Assembly (NCBI GenBank): GCA_964499285.1
Contig: CAZCLA010000017.1
Coordinates: 1-62,668 of the forward strand
Source: JAGFIY01 sp964499285
GTDB taxonomy: Bacteria > Bacteroidota > Ignavibacteria > Ignavibacteriales > Melioribacteraceae
Length of the DNA stretch: 62,668 nucleotides
Reading direction: 5' to 3'
A model generated the notes under the pieces. It made no database searches. It worked only from the letters and a program-made list of their open reading frames with translations, and had not been told where the DNA came from. Numbering within the stretch: position 1 is the stretch's first letter; each line of letters opens with the position of its first letter. Made by a program: the position numbers and the translations under genes. Positions 55,635 to 62,668 of this stretch are shown here, piece by piece.

Positions 55635-56851
55635 GCAGTAAATATAAAAAACCTGAACTTCTTGCCCCGGTCGGGAACTGGGCTATGCTTTCCGCAGCAA
55701 TTAAAAACGGAGCGGATGCAGTTTATTTGGGTGTCGATTCGCTAAACATGCGTGCCAAAGCAAAAAATTTTGAATTAGACCAGCTAGAAAAAATAACTGA
55801 ATACTGCAGTGAACATAATGTTGATGTGCATCTTACACTTAATTCAATTGTATACGAAGATGAAATTGAACAAGCTCGTCAAATAATTCGCAAAGCAAAA
55901 GAGACGGGAGTTAGATTTATCATCTGTTGGGATTTTTCTGTTATACAACTCTGTCGTGAGGAAGGAATGCCGTTTTGTATCAGTACGCAAGCTTCAATTT
56001 CGAATTCAGCGGCAGCAAATTTATATAAACAGATGGGCGCGGAAAGAATTGTTTTGGCAAGAGAATGTACTCTCGAGCAAATAAAGACAATCAGACAAAA
56101 CACAGAAATAGAAATCGAAGCATTTATTCATGGTGCGATGTGCGTTGCAGTAAGCGGAAGGTGCTTTATGAGTCATCACGCATTTAACCAAAGCGCCAAT
56201 CGCGGGGAATGTCTTCAGAATTGCAGGCGCGAATATGAAATCCACGATACAAGCGGTGAAACAAGTTTTATTATCGGGGAAGATTATGTTATGTCCCCAA
56301 AGGACCTTTGCACTATCGAATTTATTGATCAATTGATTGATGCTGGAATAGACAGCTTCAAAATTGAAGGAAGAAAACGAAGTCCTGATTACATAGCAAA
56401 AGTTGTTTCATCTTACAGGACAGCAATTGATCTTCATCTAGAAAAGAAACTTACAACTGATATAAAGAAAAAATTGAAAGAAGAACTTGAGAAAGTCTAC
56501 AACCGCGGATTCTCAAACGGTTTTTATTTCGGAGTTCCCGGTGATGAAGATTATGCAGGCAAGTACGGAAGTCTTGCAACAACAAAAAAAGTATATGTCG
56601 GAAAGGTGCTTAATTTTTACAAGAAAGCCGCTGCTGGCCTAATAAAACTCGAAGCTGGCGAACTTAATTTGAACGATTCAGTTTATATCATTGGGAATAA
56701 AACCGGCTGTGTGAAGTTAAAAATTTCGCAGATATTAAAAGATGAAATCCCTGTTGTAATTGGTAAAAAAGGTGACGAAATAACATTCCCATGCAAAGAA
56801 GAAATACGTCCGAGAGATCAAGTCTATAAAATAGTTCCCACCGAAGTATAA
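55631..56851 (+). CDS. U32-family protein (TrhP/RlhA-like)
   Basis: 406 residues with the U32 signature: PELLAPVGNWAMLSAAI near the N-terminus and EIEAFIHGAMCVAVSGRCFMSHH, followed by cysteine-rich GECLQNCRREY. The cysteines would bind an iron-sulfur cluster. Relatives make tRNA 5-hydroxyuridine (TrhP/YegQ) or 23S rRNA ho5C (RlhA) rather than acting as peptidases; the C-terminal beta-barrel-like tail fits TrhP. It is coupled (ATGA) to the amylase gene. Confidence 0.85.
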   Translation: MSSKYKKPELLAPVGNWAMLSAAIKNGADAVYLGVDSLNMRAKAKNFELDQLEKITEYCSEHNVDVHLTLNSIVYEDEIEQARQIIRKAKETGVRFIICWDFSVIQLCREEGMPFCISTQASISNSAAANLYKQMGAERIVLARECTLEQIKTIRQNTEIEIEAFIHGAMCVAVSGRCFMSHHAFNQSANRGECLQNCRREYEIHDTSGETSFIIGEDYVMSPKDLCTIEFIDQLIDAGIDSFKIEGRKRSPDYIAKVVSSYRTAIDLHLEKKLTTDIKKKLKEELEKVYNRGFSNGFYFGVPGDEDYAGKYGSLATTKKVYVGKVLNFYKKAAAGLIKLEAGELNLNDSVYIIGNKTGCVKLKISQILKDEIPVVIGKKGDEITFPCKEEIRPRDQVYKIVPTEV

Positions 56852-56871
56852 TGATATTTATAGTTGTTCAT

Positions 56872-57804
56872 TTAATTATAAAACGCTTCAAGAGCGGATT
56901 TTAATTCCGGTGAAGTATTAAATACCTTACCCATTCCAGTCATCTCAAAGATCATCCAAGCTGGTTTATTGCCGCATACTAACCTCATCTCTCCTCCGAA
57001 ACCACCTATTTTTTTGAGAATAACAACAAGCGTTCCGAGAAAGGTAGAATCAATTATATCACAGTAATCCAAATCCACTATTAGTTTAGTCGTTCCGCCC
57101 TCAATTAATCCGGTTAGAATTTCTTTTAATTTCGGCGAGTAAGCAAGCGTGGCTTCCTTTATGTTTACAGTAAGAATATCGATATCATCATATCTAACAA
57201 TATCAAATTGGTTTTCCTGGTTCATCCGGCGCTTAACCGTTTTAATATCAATTCCGTTTTCGGGAGGTTCCTCGGGTTCAACTTCTCTTGTAATGTTTAT
57301 TATTCTTGTTTCTTCAATTTCATCAACAGGCTTCTCGGATTCAACTTTAGGTTCTTCATCGGATTTTAACGGGTAATTAAATGATGGTTGATCATATAGT
57401 GTCCCCTTAAGCTCCTTAGCAAACTTTTCGTAATTTTCCTTAACCTGTTTATTTGTGGAAAGAAAATGATCAACTGTTTCTTCATTAAGCAGATAATAAT
57501 AAGTATCTCTCACAGCAATTGCAGTGGAATCGCTTATTGATGAATTTGTAAAATCGTGAGGAATAAAATCCCCTTCTTTATATGAAATCACTTTTGTTTT
57601 GCCGTTATCGTCCTCCACAAAATGATTTATTTCTCCGGATTGAAGCAGGAAAACTGAATCTATTTTCTGTCCTTTTCTAAAAAGAATTTTCGATTCGTTG
57701 ATGCAGTTTATCGAAAGTTTGATGTTTTGAAAATCTTCGGGAGTGCAGTAAGAGTCCTTGAAGAGCTTGTTCTTCAGAACAGATTTTACGATTATATCCT
57801 GCAT
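56872..57804 (-). CDS. Cyclic-nucleotide-binding-like domain fused to a STAS domain
   Basis: Residues about 20-140 form a Crp-like cNMP-binding beta-roll (ILFRKGQKIDSVFLLQSGEINHF...), but without a clear Arg/Ser cyclic-nucleotide phosphate pocket motif. An acidic linker (about 145-200, Glu/Pro-rich) leads to a C-terminal STAS domain (about 200-310; LIVDLDYCDIIDSTFLGTLV, with the phosphorylatable Ser of anti-anti-sigma factors in DSTFLG). A signalling protein that likely links ligand binding or redox state to a partner-switch. The gene for a stand-alone STAS protein lies 33 bases upstream. Confidence 0.8.
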   Translation of the reverse strand: MQDIIVKSVLKNKLFKDSYCTPEDFQNIKLSINCINESKILFRKGQKIDSVFLLQSGEINHFVEDDNGKTKVISYKEGDFIPHDFTNSSISDSTAIAVRDTYYYLLNEETVDHFLSTNKQVKENYEKFAKELKGTLYDQPSFNYPLKSDEEPKVESEKPVDEIEETRIINITREVEPEEPPENGIDIKTVKRRMNQENQFDIVRYDDIDILTVNIKEATLAYSPKLKEILTGLIEGGTTKLIVDLDYCDIIDSTFLGTLVVILKKIGGFGGEMRLVCGNKPAWMIFEMTGMGKVFNTSPELKSALEAFYN

Positions 57805-57837
57805 TTTAAAAGCTGGTTTTTATAGAAAGAAATAATT

Positions 57838-58182
57838 TTAACTCTGCTCGAAACTTTCAACGGCTTCGTTAAGATCTTTGTAAATTTGAAACACTTGGTC
57901 CATTTTAGTCAAGCTCATTATTCCTGAAGGGGCTTCTTTAGCAATAACTACTCTCATCTCGCCCTGCCCGGCAATAATTTTTTTTAATCCAAAAACAAGG
58001 GCGCCCAAAAATGAAGAATCGAGAAAATCGACCGCGCTTAGATTGGCAATTACTTTTGCGGGATTCTGTTCAATAACATCGAGCAGAAAAGTTCTAAATT
58101 GAGGGGCACTGTCCATAGTTGCACGCGAAAGATTAACATTTACAATTACTATATCGTCCCGCTCTTCACTGGTAAAAATCAT
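57838..58182 (-). CDS. STAS-domain anti-anti-sigma factor-like protein
   Basis: 114 residues with the SpoIIAA/RsbV fold: VIVNVNLSRATM start, NLSAVDFLDSSFLGALV with the phospho-acceptor Ser in D-S-S-F-L-G. Its sequence is close to the STAS domain of the downstream fusion protein. No RsbW-type kinase or PP2C phosphatase gene is adjacent, so the partner must be elsewhere. Confidence 0.88.
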   Translation of the reverse strand: MIFTSEERDDIVIVNVNLSRATMDSAPQFRTFLLDVIEQNPAKVIANLSAVDFLDSSFLGALVFGLKKIIAGQGEMRVVIAKEAPSGIMSLTKMDQVFQIYKDLNEAVESFEQS

Positions 58183-58290
58183 ACTTAACCGTTTTATTTG
58201 CTCCCTAAATATAAATTAAAATGGAAATCATAACAAATAACTAATATCTTACACGCTCGTAATTTTACTATGTTAAATTAACTGAGTTAT

Positions 58291-58953
58291 ATGAAAAATT
58301 TTAGTTTTAAACATGTTATCTGGGATTGGAACGGAACAATTCTTGACGATGTTTTTCTTTGCTGCGATATTATGAACAATATATTAAAGCGAAGAAAGAT
58401 GCAATCAATAACCCTCGATCAATACCGGGATATTTTCACTTTCCCAGTAAAGGAATATTACAAAAATGTTGGACTGCCTCTCGATAACCGAAATTTTGAA
58501 AAGTTAAGTGTCGAATTTATTGATGAATATGAATCGAGGAAGAATAATTGCAGCCTATATCCCGGTATTAAGGAAACCTTGGAGCATTTCCGTTCTTTAG
58601 GTCTTGGACAGTCAGTACTCTCTGCATATTCACAGATTACCCTTGAGGAAATAATTGAAAACTTCGGACTCAGCACCTATTTTCAGAAGATAAACGGATT
58701 AGATAATATTTATGCAGCAGGAAAAATCGATAACGGAAGAAAGTGGATTAATGAACTCGGACTTAAAAAAGGAGAAGTGCTTCTTATCGGTGACTCGGTT
58801 CATGATAACGAAGTTGCTGAGGAAATCGGTGCAGAGGCAGTGCTTATTTCTGCCGGACATCAATCGGAGAAAAAATTAAGAGAAGTGACGCAAAACGTGT
58901 ATCCATCAATGAAATCGTTTCTCGCCGAGCTTCAAAATCTGAAAAAATATTAG
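58291..58953 (+). CDS. HAD-superfamily hydrolase (phosphoglycolate-phosphatase-like)
   Basis: 220 residues with nucleophile D12 in VIWDWNGTILDD, then SAYSQ (motif II), a Lys in motif III region and GDSVHDNEVAEEIGA (motif IV). The second catalytic Asp of motif I is Asn (DWN), seen in one branch of the HAD family. Likely a small-molecule phosphatase with unknown substrate. Confidence 0.88.
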   Translation: MKNFSFKHVIWDWNGTILDDVFLCCDIMNNILKRRKMQSITLDQYRDIFTFPVKEYYKNVGLPLDNRNFEKLSVEFIDEYESRKNNCSLYPGIKETLEHFRSLGLGQSVLSAYSQITLEEIIENFGLSTYFQKINGLDNIYAAGKIDNGRKWINELGLKKGEVLLIGDSVHDNEVAEEIGAEAVLISAGHQSEKKLREVTQNVYPSMKSFLAELQNLKKY

Positions 58954-59067
58954 GAAAAAAGAACATTAAATAATAAATTAATTATCAGAGATTAGCTTTG
59001 CTTTTTTAAACAATTCGAGTAAAACTCATCTCATTTAGTAACAATCAATAATTTTTAGGAGTTTTAT

Positions 59068-59280
59068 ATGTCAGAGAAAGTCGAAGGAACCGTAAAGTGG
59101 TTTAACAATTCAAAAGGTTACGGTTTCATTTCCAGAGAAGGGGGCGAAGATGTTTTCGTTCACTATAGTTCCATTAACAGTGAGGGATATCGATCTCTGG
59201 AAGAGGGTCAAAAGGTCGAATTCATTATTGGTGAAGGAGAAAAAGGACCTCAAGCGCAGGAAGTTTCTGTTCTAAAATAA
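59068..59280 (+). CDS. Cold-shock-domain protein (CspA family)
   Basis: 70 residues; RNP1 KGYGFISREGG and RNP2 DVFVHYSSI are intact. Single-stranded nucleic-acid chaperone. A strong SD AGGAG precedes the ATG, and a long leader of about 114 bases lies upstream, as is common for csp genes. Confidence 0.96.
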   Translation: MSEKVEGTVKWFNNSKGYGFISREGGEDVFVHYSSINSEGYRSLEEGQKVEFIIGEGEKGPQAQEVSVLK

Positions 59281-59305
59281 ACCTATCGATTGAAAATGAC
59301 TGCCG

Positions 59306-59332
59306 AAGGAGCACAAAAGTGCTCCTTTTTTT
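59306..59332 (+). terminator. Intrinsic terminator of the cold-shock gene
   Basis: AAGGAGCAC (59306-59314) pairs with GTGCTCCTT (59319-59327), loop AAAA, then Ts to 59332. A textbook terminator, 26 bases after the stop. Confidence 0.93.
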
Positions 59333-59434
59333 GTTTTAAAAATTCTTTAAATATTATAGGATAACAACGTGCTATTTTAATTCTATTTTGATAATTTTCA
59401 TAACAACATCACACAACCACATAATGGGGGCTTT

Positions 59435-61081
59435 ATGAAGTCGCTTTTCAATTTTCTTTTTCTTGTATTTATCAGCTTTTCTTTTATTAACGCTCAATCC
59501 GAATTCGAAACCGGTTTAAACGAAATTACGGACAATGTTGTACAAGCGCAGTTGGAATTCCTTGCAAGTGATTGGATGGAAGGAAGAGAAACCGGAACTA
59601 GAGGCAACGAACAGGCTGCTGATTATATTGCATCGATGTTTAAACTTTACGGTCTTCAACCTGCTGGCGATATAGAAAGATCCTATCCTTCCAGACGAGG
59701 AGGTGGAGAAGTAATAGAAACACCAACATTTTTTCAGAACTTTAGTCTTATTGAATATTCCCCGGGGGATCATCAATATCTCTCTGTAATCACAAGCTCG
59801 CAAGGCACCGAAAAGAAGATTAATTTCAAACACAATGTGGATTTTTCTGCGAGAAGTTCTTCGGTGGGAATCAGCATTGAATCGCCTATTGTGTTTGTTG
59901 GATACGGATTTAAGAGCAAGGACGGCGATTATGATGATTTTGAAGATGTTGATGTAAAGGATAAAATTATTTTAAGATTATCCGGATATCCAGGACATAA
60001 AGACACAACAAGCGAGGCATATAAAAAATATAAACCCGAAGGCAGATGGGGTATGTGGATGCTCGCACGCGAGAAAAACACGGCAGCTTCCGAAGCAGGC
60101 GCAATTGCAGTATTGGAAATCAATCCCGAATCAGATCCTTCACTAAATTGGGCGGTTAATTATCCTTTCCGTTATTCCGAAAAAAATTACGAGGGTACGG
60201 AAAGACTTACAGCCGGAGTAAGAAACCGAATGACGCTTCCAGGCAGAGACCTTTCACAATCTACCGTTATGATTGAAATTACAGAAAGAGTAGCTTCGGA
60301 AATCTTAAGCGGTACAAAGATTGATCTTGAAGAGTTCGAAAAAAATGCTATGAATAAAATGAAGCCGGCTTCCGTCGCATTGAAAGGGAAAAGCATTTAT
60401 ATAGAAACAACAGTTGATTCAGAAATTTACAAAGTAAGAAACGTGCTTGGAAAAATTGAAGGAAAAAATCCAAATGAAGTTATTGTTATCGGCGGTCATT
60501 ACGATCATGTTGGAATGAACAAAGGATACATCTGGAACGGCTCGGACGATAATGCTTCGGGAACGGTTGGGGTTATGACGATCGCAAAAGCGTTTGCCGA
60601 AAGCGGCATCAAACCGGAAAAGACAATTATATTTGCGGCTTGGACAGGAGAGGAAAAGGGACTTCTTGGATCGCAGTACTTCGTAGAAAATTACGAGCCC
60701 ATCAATAATATCATACTGAACTTAAATTATGATATGATCTCGAGAACAGCCGAGACAGATTCTCTCGGAGTTGAGTGTAGTATGACTTTCACAAGCACTT
60801 CGCCGGTGCTGCAGGAAACGGCGGAAAAGTTGAACGAAGATCTTGCGGCAAATTTGAAAATAAATTTCAGAGGTTCGGAACAGCCGGGCGGTGGTTCAGA
60901 TCACGCACCCTTTGCAAGAAAGGATATCCCGATTTTTTATTTTATGGCGGGCTGGCATGATGATTATCATCAACCCAGTGACCATGCTGATAAAGCAGAT
61001 ATCAATAAAATGAAAAATATTATCAGACTTGGCTACGGCATGATCTGGGAATTTGCCGTAACCGGAACAGCACTTAAATAA
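59435..61081 (+). CDS. Secreted M28-family zinc peptidase (second copy)
   Basis: Signal peptide 1-20 (INAQ). Full M28 catalytic set: H355, D357 (GGHYDH), D372 (SDDNASG), E406-E407 (TGEEKG), D433 and H512 (DYHQPSD). A PA-like insertion spans about 110-290. It resembles the gene at 3965 in order of motifs (both have EG-RETG near residue 50), so the two are paralogues. The following DUF4097-like gene starts 78 bases later. Confidence 0.92.
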   Translation: MKSLFNFLFLVFISFSFINAQSEFETGLNEITDNVVQAQLEFLASDWMEGRETGTRGNEQAADYIASMFKLYGLQPAGDIERSYPSRRGGGEVIETPTFFQNFSLIEYSPGDHQYLSVITSSQGTEKKINFKHNVDFSARSSSVGISIESPIVFVGYGFKSKDGDYDDFEDVDVKDKIILRLSGYPGHKDTTSEAYKKYKPEGRWGMWMLAREKNTAASEAGAIAVLEINPESDPSLNWAVNYPFRYSEKNYEGTERLTAGVRNRMTLPGRDLSQSTVMIEITERVASEILSGTKIDLEEFEKNAMNKMKPASVALKGKSIYIETTVDSEIYKVRNVLGKIEGKNPNEVIVIGGHYDHVGMNKGYIWNGSDDNASGTVGVMTIAKAFAESGIKPEKTIIFAAWTGEEKGLLGSQYFVENYEPINNIILNLNYDMISRTAETDSLGVECSMTFTSTSPVLQETAEKLNEDLAANLKINFRGSEQPGGGSDHAPFARKDIPIFYFMAGWHDDYHQPSDHADKADINKMKNIIRLGYGMIWEFAVTGTALK

Positions 61082-61159
61082 ATTTTCCGTACAACTTAAT
61101 ATTGGTTGAGGAGTCTAAAAGGGAAACACCAAATTAAATTTTTTACGGGGGAATATGTG

Positions 61160-61924
61160 ATGAAATATTTTAGACTCTATTTATTAATGATTTTGTTTGT
61201 CGTGCCCGCACTGTTCGCACAGGAAACGAAAGAATACGAGCAGACTTTTTCTGTAGATAAGGATGGCATGCTTAATATCGAAACTTATAAGGGTTCTATC
61301 ACGGTTGAAGCGTGGGATAAATCCGAAGTTTACTTCAAGGCAGTTGTTGAGCCTGATACAGACGGATGGTCAACCTCACCGAAAGATCAGCTTGAAAGAT
61401 GTACGGTTGAATTTGGAAAATCGGGAAATAGAATTTTTTTGAAATCCGATTACAAGAAAAAATTAATCGACGCATTAAATACTCTAGCTTATGTTCATTA
61501 CACTGTTAAAGTGCCTTCGAGCTTCAAACTCGTTGTCGATGATTATAAATCGGAATCGAAAATTTACGGTCTGGCTACCGAGATTGATTTCGAAACCTAC
61601 AAGGGAGATGTGAAAATATATGACTTTGCCGGCAGTATTGATCTTGAAACATATAAAGGTGAAGTGAACATTGATTTTACTGATATCAAGGGAAACTGCA
61701 GCTTCGATACTTATAAAGGCGATATTGAATTATTGATTCCGTCCGACGAAAAGTTCAGCGTCGATTTCGATCTTGGCAGGAAGGGAGATTATTCCGGTGA
61801 TTTTGATGTTGAACTAAACCGCTTTGATAGAGAGTCCGGCGAAGTTTACGGAAATGTGAACGGCGGCGGTGATGTTATATATTTTGAAACCTATAAAGGC
61901 GAGATCAAATTAAAAAGAAAATAA
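61160..61924 (+). CDS. Secreted DUF4097-like beta-solenoid protein with ETYKG repeats
   Basis: The ATG at 61160 gives a clean signal peptide (1-20, LFAQ); a TTG 18 codons earlier is less likely. The mature chain is a putative beta-helix/solenoid of the DUF4097 adhesin-like family. The motif [E/D]TYKG occurs five times, at 41-45, 145-149, 163-167, 183-187 and 243-247, each followed by an alternating beta strand. Such proteins are usually periplasmic or outer-membrane associated, function unknown. Confidence 0.82.
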   Translation: MKYFRLYLLMILFVVPALFAQETKEYEQTFSVDKDGMLNIETYKGSITVEAWDKSEVYFKAVVEPDTDGWSTSPKDQLERCTVEFGKSGNRIFLKSDYKKKLIDALNTLAYVHYTVKVPSSFKLVVDDYKSESKIYGLATEIDFETYKGDVKIYDFAGSIDLETYKGEVNIDFTDIKGNCSFDTYKGDIELLIPSDEKFSVDFDLGRKGDYSGDFDVELNRFDRESGEVYGNVNGGGDVIYFETYKGEIKLKRK

Positions 61925-61945
61925 AATCTGCCAAATAAAAACTTT

Positions 61946-61985
61946 AAAGGCTGTCACATTGTTATACTTATGCGGCAGCCTTTTT
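61946..61985. terminator. Bidirectional terminator between convergent genes
   Basis: AAAGGCTG (61946-61953) pairs with CAGCCTTT (61976-61983), followed by T-run to 61986; on the other strand it is followed by AAAG/TTTA sequence. It ends just before the stop of the VOC gene, so it can serve both genes. Loop is 22 bases. Confidence 0.7.
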
Positions 61986-61989
61986 TATG

Positions 61990-62496
61990 CTACTTAGTAG
62001 TACTTCCGTCGTACATTTTTTCAAAAACTTCATCCACAGGTTCCCAGAGTTCTATTTTGTTCCCTTCCGGATCCATTATGTGGACAAACTTACCGTATTC
62101 ATAAGATTCGATTGTATCAAGCACCGTAACACCGTCTTTCTTTAATTGTTCAACCAAAGCTTCAATGTTAACCACCCTGTAGTTTATCATAAATTCCTTT
62201 TCGGAAGGTTCAAAGTATTTAGTCGATTTTGAAAAAGGACTCCATTGAAGATAAATTTTATTCTGTGAATCGGAATCCCTGAACTCGAATATTGAACCAT
62301 AATCGTTTGGGGCAAGACCCAGATTTTTATAATACCATTCGTTTATTTCCTTGGGATTTTCGGACTTAAAAAATATTCCTCCAATTCCGGTTACTCTTCC
62401 TTCTTTTTTGTTCATCTCCTTCACCTCGCTTTCTTGTGCAAATAATAATGCCGGTAAAGTTAACAAAAACAAAACTACTAATGCAGCTGCTTTCAT
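61990..62496 (-). CDS. Secreted VOC-fold (glyoxalase/dioxygenase-like) protein
   Basis: Residues 1-20 are a signal peptide (LLFAQ). The mature part has the VOC pattern: GIGGIFFKSENPKEINEWYYKNLGL, then FVHIMDPEGNKIELWEPV at the end with a metal-type Glu. Export of a VOC protein is unusual; the family is normally cytoplasmic. The ATG at 62496 follows AAAGGGA; an upstream start at 62532 is less likely. It may bind or modify a small molecule. Confidence 0.83.
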   Translation of the reverse strand: MKAAALVVLFLLTLPALLFAQESEVKEMNKKEGRVTGIGGIFFKSENPKEINEWYYKNLGLAPNDYGSIFEFRDSDSQNKIYLQWSPFSKSTKYFEPSEKEFMINYRVVNIEALVEQLKKDGVTVLDTIESYEYGKFVHIMDPEGNKIELWEPVDEVFEKMYDGSTTK

Positions 62497-62668
62497 ATTT
62501 TTCCCTTTCAGTTGAACCGCCGCAAAATACACAACGGATTAATGTAAATCCATATCTGGAAGAAATTTGATTTGAAACGATCAATACTACATAATGCAAA
62601 AACTTAATTATCTGACTAATTAATCTATTAAATAAGTGAAGTTAATAGGGAAGAATTGTATATTGAAT

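Overview
The window looks like chromosomal DNA of a low-G+C, Gram-negative member of the Bacteroidota/Chlorobiota superphylum, most plausibly an Ignavibacteria-type (Ignavibacterium/Melioribacter-like) facultative or strict anaerobe. This placement is an inference from gene families (DUF5686 with a CarboxypepD_reg-like domain, DUF1207, DUF2279, many secreted proteins and beta-barrels), from several TTTG / TAnnTTTG promoters, and from mixed use of Shine-Dalgarno and weak-SD starts with several TTG/GTG starts. I saw no rRNA, tRNA, CRISPR array, insertion sequence or prophage.

Region 1 (1-16.9 kb) is mostly housekeeping and envelope genes: a secreted beta-lactamase-fold hydrolase, DUF2279 and DUF1207 proteins, an M28 peptidase, an acyl-ACP desaturase, TypA, a lipoprotein DNase-I-fold phosphoesterase, a 5'-nucleotidase-type enzyme, IspH, and an isolated PaaZ with all catalytic residues.

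Region 2 (16.9-35.6 kb) is an anaerobic nitrogen-oxide respiration island. A Rieske/cytochrome b pair is followed by an eight-haem, hydroxylamine-oxidoreductase-like cytochrome. Next come an NtrB/NtrC-like kinase and sigma-54 activator, then a porin, a tetrahaem cytochrome, NapA, NapD, NapG, NapH and TatA. Sequences fitting -24/-12 (sigma-54) promoters precede both respiratory operons, one matching consensus exactly and one nearly so, so the two-component system between them probably controls both. No NapB, NapC or NrfA is present. Downstream is a leader RNA resembling the molybdenum-cofactor (Moco) riboswitch, with a terminator and a second hairpin that could hide the Shine-Dalgarno. It precedes an operon of two ECF-transporter-like membrane proteins and a TonB-dependent receptor. 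A paralogue of the first membrane protein follows the octahaem gene. I infer a metal or cofactor uptake system that serves the Mo-dependent respiration; this is the best candidate here for an undescribed system.

Region 3 (35-44.5 kb) holds a YefM/YoeB-type toxin-antitoxin pair, an arginine operon (argB-argD-argC-argJ), an orphan five-PAS sensor kinase with a PhnD-like sensor domain, and a small GYD-domain gene with visibly higher G+C.

Region 4 (44.5-62.7 kb) holds a secreted protein with three LIM domains fused to a DA1-type metallopeptidase, GDP-fucose synthesis genes (fcl, gmd), a three-gene cassette resembling minor pilins PilV/PilW/PilX, a methyltransferase, DUF5686, a GH13 amylase, a U32 protein, two STAS proteins, a HAD hydrolase, a cold-shock protein, a second M28 peptidase, a repeat-bearing DUF4097-like protein and a secreted VOC-fold protein.
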